Assembly (NCBI RefSeq): GCF_000699445.3
Contig: NC_067195.1
Coordinates: 65,902,591 to 65,966,590, forward strand
DNA: 64,000 nt
Direction: 5' to 3'
From: Schistosoma haematobium
Taxonomy: Eukaryota > Platyhelminthes > Trematoda > Strigeidida > Schistosomatidae
Positions 57,445 through 64,000 of this stretch are shown piece after piece; the stretch's first letter is position 1; every line of letters begins with the position of its first letter. Position numbers and translations under genes: made by a program. The notes below the pieces were generated by a model that searched no databases, was not told where the DNA came from, and was given only the letters and a program-made list of their open reading frames with translations.

Positions 57445-58998
57445 CTAGACATTCTTTTCTAATTCCATCCAATTCTTGTTCATTTTTCTCATATCTATCT
57501 CCATTTCTCGGCGTAATGTGTTCTTTGGTCTTCCTCTTTTCCTTTGGCCTTGAGGATTCCATGTGAGGGCTTGTCTTGTGACGCACTTGGGTGCTTTCCT
57601 CAATGTGTGTCCTATCCACTTCCAGCGCTTCTTTCTAATTTCTTCCTCCGCTGGGATCTGGTTTGTTCTCTCCCACAGTTGGTTGTTGCTAATAGTGTCC
57701 GACCAACGGATCCGAAGTATTTTGCGTAGACAACTGTTAAGAAACACTTTTATCTTCTGAATGATGGCTTTCGCAGTTCTCCAGGTTTCCGCCACATACG
57801 GTAGAACTGTCTTGACATTTGTATTGAAAATCCTGACCTTGGTGTTGGTTGACAGTTGTTTCGAATTCCAGATGTCCTTCAGTTGTAGATGTGCCTCTCT
57901 TGCTTTGCCAGTCCTCGCCTTCACATTTGCATTAGATCCACCGTGTTCATCAATCATGCTGCCCAAATATGTAAAGGTTTTCACATCTTCCAAATCTTCT
58001 CCGTCAATTGTGATCGGATTGGTGCATTCTATGTTGTATCGGAGAATCCTGCTTTTCCCTTTGTGTATATCGAGACCTATTGCTGCTGAGGCTGCTGCCA
58101 CACTGTTCGTCTTCTCCTGCATCTGTTGTTGCGTTTGGGATAGGAGTGTCAGATCATCTGCGAAGTCTAGATCGTCCAGCTGCATCCTAGCTGTCCATTG
58201 TATCCCGTATTTCCCTTCAGATGTTGACGTCTTCATGATCCAGTCGATAACTAGGAGAAAGAGAAAGGGTGAAAGTAAGCAACCTCGCCTGACACCGGTC
58301 TTTACTTCGAATGAGTTTGTCAACTGTCCTCCATGCACGATTTTGCAGTTTAATCCATCATATGAATACTGTATGATAGTGACTATCTTCTGAGGTATGC
58401 CGTAGTGTCGAAGAAGCTTCCATAGTGTTGTTCTGTCCACGCTGTCAAATGCTTTCTCGTAGTCAATGAAGTTGATGTAGAGTTATGAATCCCATTCAAT
58501 TGATTGTTCCTCAATGATCCGTAGAGTTGCGATTTGGTCTGTACACGATCTATCCTTTCGGAATCCTGCCTGTTGGTCACAAAGTTGGGCGTCTACGCAG
58601 TCCTTCATCCTGTTTAACAATACCCTGTTGAAGACTTTTCCCGGTATTGAGAGAAGAGTGATGCCCCTGTAGTTATCACACTTGCTGAGATCGCCTTTCT
58701 TCGGTATTTTGATCAGAAGTCCGTCTTTCCAGTCTTTTGGTACTTGTTCGTCATCCCAAATCTTATTGAAGAGAATGTGGAGTATCCTTGCAGTTGCCGC
58801 TACGTCTGCTTTTAGTGCATCTGATGGAATGTTGTCTGGTCCTGCTGCTTTGCCACTCTTGATTTGCCTGATGGCCATCCTGATTTCTTCAATTGTTGAT
58901 GGACCAAGATCGATTGGGAGGTCCATGGGTGCTGCTTCGATGTTGGGTGGGTTCAGTGGAGCTGGTCGATTCAAGAGTTTTTGAAGTGTTCTACCCAC
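57445..58998 (-). pseudogene. RTE-A reverse transcriptase, two nonsense codons
   Basis: One minus-strand frame runs through [30 protein letters not shown], then a TAA at 58483-58485, where the intact copy has a Ser codon (TCA). It continues with [36 protein letters not shown] and [12 protein letters not shown] second stop, TAG at 57445-57447, replaces a CAG of the intact copy and removes the last 20 or so residues. A 1-base loss near 58975 breaks the frame upstream. The motif GVRQGC is GVRRGC here. Confidence 0.9.
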
Positions 58999-59129
58999 CT
59001 GTTTCGTTGTTCTTCAATGTTGGTGATTACCTTACCTTCCTTGCTTTTCACTGGTCGCTCCGGTTTACGGTGATTTCCAGAGAGTTTCTTTTTTGTGTCA
59101 TACAGTTGTCTCATGTTTCCTTCTCTTGC

Positions 59130-59901
59130 TTTTGCCAACTTACGTCACCTATGGCGAAGGCGAGATATCCGTCTATCAATAAAAGGACGAGTATACTGAG
59201 CGGCAGTCCGTTCTGTTTTAATTTACGGCAGCGAAACATGGCCTTTAAGAGTAGAAGACACCCGTAAGTTACTAGTATTTGACCACAGATGCCTTAGAAA
59301 TATTACTGGCGTCTGTTGGGATCACCGGGTAAGTAATAGTGAGGTTAGACGCAGGGTATTAGGTAATGATGGTAAATCAGTTAATGAGGTTGTTAATCTT
59401 CATCGACTGAGATGGTTGGGCCACGTGTTACGTATGCCTGAACACCGATTACCACGTCGTGTAATGATAACGGGTGTTAGAGATGGTTGGAAGAGAATTA
59501 GGGGCGGCCAAAGCAAAACGTGGCATCAGTGCTTGAAGACACTAACCTCTAGTCTGAGCCATGTTGGTAGATGCAGACTACTTGGTTGGGGTCCGCGTGA
59601 CTACCGTAACCGATGGTTGGAGACTCTTGGTGACATGGCTCAGAATCGATCACAATGGCGTAGGTGTATACACTCCCTGTCTTCCCTTAAACTAAGAGAT
59701 TAAAATCACTTCATATCTTTCTTTCTACTAACTAATTCTTTCTTCCTGTGCTGTATCCTTATATGCAATCTTTCTCCTATATATTACCACCTTTGACCTA
59801 ACCACTCCTATGAATCCGGTGTTCATCTTGCTGTGCTAATGCGGTATGGCAACCTGAATATATGTGCCTGGTCCTACGTTGTAGCTGACTGACTGACTGA
59901 C
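59130..59901 (+). mobile_element. 5'-truncated RTE-B inserted in RTE-A
   Basis: The 772-bp piece starts within the RTE-B reverse transcriptase (CTTTTGCCAACTTACG) and ends in (CTGA)n. Its frame at 59416-59703 gives GHVLRMPEHRLPRRV and NRSQWRRCIHSL. It is flanked by the 8-bp repeat TCTCTTGC at 59122-59129 and 59902-59909, which is RTE-A sequence. The orientation is opposite to its host element. Confidence 0.93.
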
Positions 59902-60101
59902 TCTCTTGCAGCCTTTTCCGCCGTCGTTGCTAAATCTTCCACATATTAACGTTTGTCAGTTCTGATGCTCCTCTTCACTTGCTTGTTTGCTTCTGTGTAT
60001 TCAGCTTGTGCCTTGGCTTTTTCTGCTCTTGTTCGGCTGGTATTGATTGCTGCTTTCTTGTTCCTCCTTTCTTGAATCTTATCCAGTGTATCAGCAGTGA
60101 T

Positions 60102-61117
60102 CTATTCCTTGTGATGGTGCTTCTTGTGACGCAGGACCTCATGACATGTTGAAGTGATTGCCTCTTTGATCCCCTTCCAGTTGCTCTCCACAGTAGTTCC
60201 TTCTCTATTGAGTAGATCATGAAAGGCCTGTAACTTATTGCTGAGGACTATCTTGAATTTGTTGAGTTTGTCAGTATCCCAAAGAAAGGCCGTATTGAAC
60301 TTTCGTGATGTTTTCCACCCCGTTGTGCAGTGCTTCTTGAGTTTCAATTTCATCTTGGCGATCATCGATTGAAGATCTGATGCTATATCAGCTCCCCTCT
60401 TGGTTCTCACATCCTCCATCATCCTCCTGAACTTTTTGTTGATGCAGATATGGTCGATTTGGTTTTGCGTGGTGTGATCCGGTGAAGTTCATGTGGTTTT
60501 GTGTATGCGTTTATGTGGGAATATAGTGCCGCCTATGACCAGTTTATTGAAGGCACATAGGTTTGCAAATCTCTCACCATTTTCGTTCCTTTCTTCCAGT
60601 CCGTGTCGTCCGTTCCAACCTTGGCGTTGAAATCTCCCATCAGAATGGTCAGGTCCTTTGTTGGGCACTTCTCGACTATTGACTGCAGCCTATTGTAGAA
60701 TTGGTCTTTAGCGTCTTCATTGTAATCGTTGGTAGGCTCATTGCATTGGATGATGTTCATTGAAATGCCCTCTTTCTTTGTTTTGAAGGAAGCTGTGATG
60801 ATCCTTGGCCCATGAGATTCCCATCCTATAAGTGCCTTTTGTGCTTGTTTGGACAGCATCAATGCAACTCCTTGTGTATGTGGAGCATTTTTTTCTTCAT
60901 GGCCGGAGTATAATAGAAGCTCCCCTGAAGCTAGTCGGTGTTGTCCAACTTGCGTCCAATGTGTTTCACTGATCCAAAGCACCTCTAGGTTGTATCTCCT
61001 TATTTCTGCAGCAACTTGGAAGGCTGTCCCGGTGTCCCATATTGTACGAGCATTCCATGTACCTAAATAAATGATTGTTCTGGTTGTTAGAAGGGGCATC
61101 GGCCTTGTGACTTCCAA
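60102..61117 (-). pseudogene. RTE-A endonuclease and linker, broken
   Basis: The minus strand reads LGTWNARTIWDTG, ISETHWTQVG, GVALMLS, IIQCNEPTND and MGDFNAKVG. A deletion after DDTD then removes about ten residues of the intact protein and shifts the frame (the frame from 61117 ends at 60533). The next segment, 60422-60102, resumes with MEDVRTKRGADIASD, lacks the final DH of the catalytic SDH in this frame, and ends HHHKE before a stop at 60102. The interrupted linker continues left to the RTE-B insertion at 59901. Confidence 0.88.
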
Positions 61118-61348
61118 AGGAACTCAGCTTTCATCATGAGACATCATAACTCTTCTAAATGAAGACCTCCTGACTCCCAGGGCAGAGTTTAAATGGTTTG
61201 AATAATTTTTTTCCGGTTAGCGTTCTTTAGCGAGTTAGTTTTCTACAGAATGTGGTCGCTAACCCCATGCCCAACCCTCCTCCTTCATCCGGGCTTGGGA
61301 CCGGCAGTAACCCCCGGAGGGACGCCAGGCGGATTTGACATGTATCCT

Positions 61349-61740
61349 ACTCTATTAAAAAGCAAATATACAAATAAAACAGCTTGAAATTATATTTATC
61401 AAAGCACTTTTACAAACTATCAACAAGACGAGCATTGTGATGCCTCTTAAGTAAATAAATGCTGAAGAGGAAAGGTGTTAAAAACACAAATATATATGCA
61501 CGAAGAACATTCTTTTCAATAAATTCTCTTCAGGTTTAACAGTTTTAGATCCAAATTAATAACCCAAAAAGTAAATTATTGAATATTATAAGCATATTTA
61601 TTAATTATAATCCTAGTAACTGTTTAGGTGATTAAATAAGAGCATCAGACAGCAAATCCTTTTGTTTTTAGTGAGTTTACTACTAAAAATAATACAATTA
61701 GAAATATATGCAATTAGTTCGAAACATCACATTGATGCTT
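61349..61740. other. No recognised gene
   Basis: AT-rich spacer between RTE-A and the SINE pair. Nothing recognised. Confidence 0.4.
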
Positions 61741-61771
61741 AGGACTGCGATTGACCAGTCTCTTATTGGTA

Positions 61772-62130
61772 TGTAGTGACCTACTTTTATCAAGAGAACG
61801 CGATCGGTGCTATGGAAATAATTATTATTGTAACTAATTGTACCAAGGATTGTTTTACCGTACTTGTTTGTTTAACTATACCAAAACACATACATTCTTC
61901 CGTTGATTGTGGCCTTGCACGGATTCGGTTACGCTCAGTAACCACACTAGTACTCCTTTGGAACGAGCTCGGTATTCTTTCGATAGCACGAGATCGCCAA
62001 CAAATACATTCCGACTACAGCCATCAACTTCCTTCTGATATTTGGCTTACGGGGGATCTTATTGGTTAACTGGCACTTAGTCTTCCTGTAGTGGTGATCA
62101 TAGTCAACCGCGACTCGACGGCACACTACA
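61772..62130. mobile_element. Solo LTR (second family) or MITE inside the SINE
   Basis: 359 bp, TGTAGTGACC to GGCACACTACA. It matches 30676-31020 with substitutions and small gaps. The uninterrupted partner SINE has TTATTGGCATACGTG. Here the sequence is TTATT-GGTA, the insert, then GGCA-TATGTG. So the target duplication is 4 bp (GGTA/GGCA, one mismatch). Confidence 0.75.
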
Positions 62131-62214
62131 GGCATATGTGAATCCTGTCGAGATTGCCTTGATATGACCTTAATTCACAAGCATTATAAAGAAAGATGGA
62201 TGGTGGTAACCAGT

Positions 62215-62267
62215 GGAATCCAGAACGCACATCTCGTCCTACTAATGACTCGTCAGCAGGATGTACC
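62215..62267 (-). ncRNA. Hammerhead ribozyme motif, core-mutated
   Basis: On the minus strand: helix I strand ATCCTG, core CTGACGAG, helix II GTC...GAC around ATTAGTAG, then GAGAT where an active hammerhead has GAAA, a very short helix III, and GTT|CTGGAT as cleavage triplet and helix I partner. The Schistosoma hammerhead has this order. The A-to-G change in the GAAA core predicts loss of cleavage. Confidence 0.65.
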
Positions 62268-62360
62268 TGCATCCCTGAGTTGATGTTCACTCCAGGACTC
62301 GAACCCAGTACCGTTCGCTTCAAACGTCATCGCATTATCTACTTAGCTACCGAGTCCTGG

Positions 62361-62559
62361 TAGCTACTGGCTAGGATCGAGTCTCGGAGTGAACATCAAC
62401 TCAGGGATGCAGTTACATCCTGCTGACGAGATGCGCGTTCTGGATTCCACTGGTGACCACCATCCATCTTTCTTTATAATGCTTGTGAATTAAGGTCATA
62501 TCGAGGCAATCTCGACAGGATTCACGTATGCCAATAAGAGACTGATCAATCGCAGTCTT
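62361..62559 (+). mobile_element. Sm-alpha-like SINE, right member of the pair
   Basis: Plus-strand copy from the shortened tRNA-like region (GGATCGAGTCTCGGAG) through GTGAACATCAACTCAGGG and the hammerhead segment to the 3' end GCCAATAAGAGACTGATCAA. It is the reverse complement of the left member, making a palindrome with a spacer of about 30-40 bases around 62335-62370. Confidence 0.82.
62413..62448 (+). ncRNA. Hammerhead remnant lacking helix II
   Basis: ATCCTG-CTGACGAG is followed directly by ATGCGCGTTCTGGATTCC. Compared with 62215-62267, 16 bases are missing. In that partner they lie between two GACGAG direct repeats, so a slippage deletion has removed helix II and one side of the core. 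Confidence 0.6.
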
Positions 62560-64000
62560 AAACATCAATGGGAAGATTCAAACAAACAACACTAAATGAA
62601 TTTAAACTTCACCCAAACGCAGTTAGTGTTTAAAATTTATGGAAAAGGATTTGTGGACAGTTTCCAGAAAATTCTAAAGTTTACTCGGAATAGGATTTCT
62701 TCAGAGTTTAATCATAAAATATGGTATCGAAACGCGAGTTATGTTGAAACACAATCGAAAAGATAAATGAGTAAAAATGGTAAATCGTGCATCGATAGAT
62801 ATCGAATGAAATAAAAATGGTGGAACACATAATTTAGTATATAAATAAATGTCATTGATAAGGGAGAAAAAGTCTTATTCATATTTAGAAAATACATCTA
62901 ATATCATTAGAAGAATTAAGTGGATTTAAATTAATTAAAGTTGGATATAGAGAAGGAATATAGTGAGAGAAATACAGAGGTTAGTTTTGGATAAATAAAT
63001 TTGGTATCAGGAATTAACAAAAAGTCTTTTGTATTGCTTGTAAGGCCATACTGTATTTTGTGGAGTAAACCATATAAATCCCTTGAAAATACATGAACTT
63101 TGGATATTTCAGAAACGATCAATTTATTCTAACTTTTACTAACTATACTTAAGGTAATTGAAATAGGAAATAAATGGTCTGTTTCTGGGTCAGTGATTCA
63201 AGAGTCTCTACTGTCATATTGTAATGATAAACCATTAATAATAAAATGATGATATATTTATAATATCCCAAAGAATAGAAATCAGGACTTTATGGCTTGG
63301 TTTAATTTGCTTATTTAGGAAGTAAATAAATAAATAACCGAATAAAATTAACATAAGTTTAAACCTTGTGCTTGTAATATCTTATATGGTTACACATAAT
63401 TTCTGACACGCCTACTTTTGAATTTGTCGAGATGGTTTGAAACTAGATCTTCTGTATAATATGTACAACAAATTTGGTTAAATTAAGAATCCTTTAGTTA
63501 AAATTATTTTTATCACAGTCATTCATAATGTTCTAAAGAAGTTGTAACTTTTGAAATGATATCCGAAAATAAGTTTAAGTCAATGTTTGTTGAATAAAAA
63601 TGAAACTATTATGTTTAGTTGCTTTATCTTCAGCTCCATATAAATTATTAAGTTCAGTTCTTTCGATAAGTAAACATGCTTGTAAACTAAGAAATGAATT
63701 GTTTGTGGGATAATACTAAATTGTTTCGAATATGAAAGTGCAATGGAATTGATAATTCTAGAATGTTGGAGATGACTTGGTTATACTATTAGAAAATGGC
63801 CAGTCAAGAACATATAAAGATAATAAACAAAATAGAACATTCAAAACTGAATTCACTGTACAGCAATCATAATCAAATGATGGATGAATTTAAATGACGC
63901 TACCTTTACTTTTACAAAGGCTGACAGTTAACCACTGGCTTGTAGGTACAAAAGTCAGGTTTTAACCTTCTTGTTTTTATGCCTTTCGCAAATTTCAGTT
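62560..64000. other. No recognised gene
   Basis: Strongly AT-rich with no coding frame longer than 63 codons that I can support. The last bases (TTTCGCAAATTTCAG at 63984-63998) could be a splice acceptor for an exon beyond the window, which is speculation. Confidence 0.35.

Larger units (their letters stand above)
57376..61339 (-). mobile_element. RTE-A copy, split by an RTE-B insertion
   Basis: A minus-strand full-length RTE-A: the (TAAG)n tail is at 57376-57385 and the GC-rich leader (GGTCCCAAGCCCGGATGAAGG on the minus strand) near 61265-61330. It is flanked by the exact 9-bp repeat ATGTATCCT at 57367-57375 and 61340-61348. The reverse transcriptase is at 57445-58998 and the endonuclease at 60533-61117. 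A 772-bp RTE-B piece interrupts it at 59130-59901. Nonsense codons, a frameshift and a small deletion show that it is dead and older than the copy at 43806. Its first 30 leader bases differ from that copy, so two subfamilies may be present. Confidence 0.92.
61741..62360 (-). mobile_element. Sm-alpha-like SINE, left member of a head-to-head pair, interrupted
   Basis: The minus-strand SINE runs from a tRNA-derived head at 62360-62290 to its 3' end at 61741. The head has an A-box-like TAGCTAAGTAGATAATGCG and B box GGTTCGAGTCC. The hammerhead segment is 62215-62267. The element is interrupted at 61772-62130 by a solo LTR. Beyond the LTR, 61741-61771 continues the same SINE (compare the reverse complement of 62529-62559). 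Confidence 0.82.

Noticed and set aside
57761..58393. 210-codon plus-strand frame
   Set aside because: Antisense of the minus-strand RTE-A reverse transcriptase.
62290..62360. A tRNA gene
   Set aside because: A and B boxes are present, but no cloverleaf can be drawn. It is the tRNA-derived head of a SINE.

Overview
The window reads as nuclear DNA of a blood fluke (Schistosoma or a close trematode). It is AT-rich, spliced and gene-poor. Its repeats are those known from schistosomes: a CsRn1/Boudicca-type Ty3/Gypsy element with the unusual CHCC Gag knuckle, two RTE-clade non-LTR families, CR1-like fragments, and tRNA-derived SINEs carrying a hammerhead-ribozyme motif (Sm-alpha type). The species cannot be fixed from sequence alone.

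Only three host genes can be supported. A replication-type histone H3 gene (14313-14723) and a histone H1 gene (20795-21316) lie on the + strand. Each is intronless and followed by the same 16-base histone 3' stem-loop. A third gene, about 34251-39158 on the + strand, is spliced from three exons and encodes a 147-residue secreted, probably GPI-anchored, three-finger protein of the Ly6/uPAR (Quiver/Sleepless-like) type.

Layout: 1-318 old LTR; 2560-2977 gag remnant; 3865-9136 complete LTR retrotransposon with a 4-bp target duplication; 9516-9655 RTE-A scrap; about 9700-10200 decayed coding remnant; 12990-13311 solo LTR; 14.2-14.8 kb histone H3; 15.08-15.68 kb RTE-B remnant with duplicated flank; 16886-17077 CR1-like tail; 17689-18314 RTE-B insertion with a 56-bp target duplication; 18474-18853 RTE-B on the minus strand; 18974-19425 small retroposon; 20.8-21.4 kb histone H1; 21.69-25.06 kb mosaic of RTE-B and CR1-like pieces; 29.8-31.0 kb inverted repeat, SINE and solo LTR; 34.25-39.16 kb Ly6-like gene; 43806-47021 nearly intact RTE-A; 51485-54823 long RTE-B copy; 57376-61339 RTE-A on the minus strand, split by an RTE-B insertion; 61.74-62.56 kb head-to-head SINE pair interrupted by a solo LTR. 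Much of the rest is AT-rich DNA in which I recognise nothing.

The most informative structure is the insertion record. Target-site duplications can be read directly for nine insertions. Nested insertions order some events in time. A 1.63 kb block is almost identical at 23.36-24.99 kb and 53.18-54.81 kb and shares the same nonsense codons, so it was copied as DNA (duplication or gene conversion) rather than transposed.
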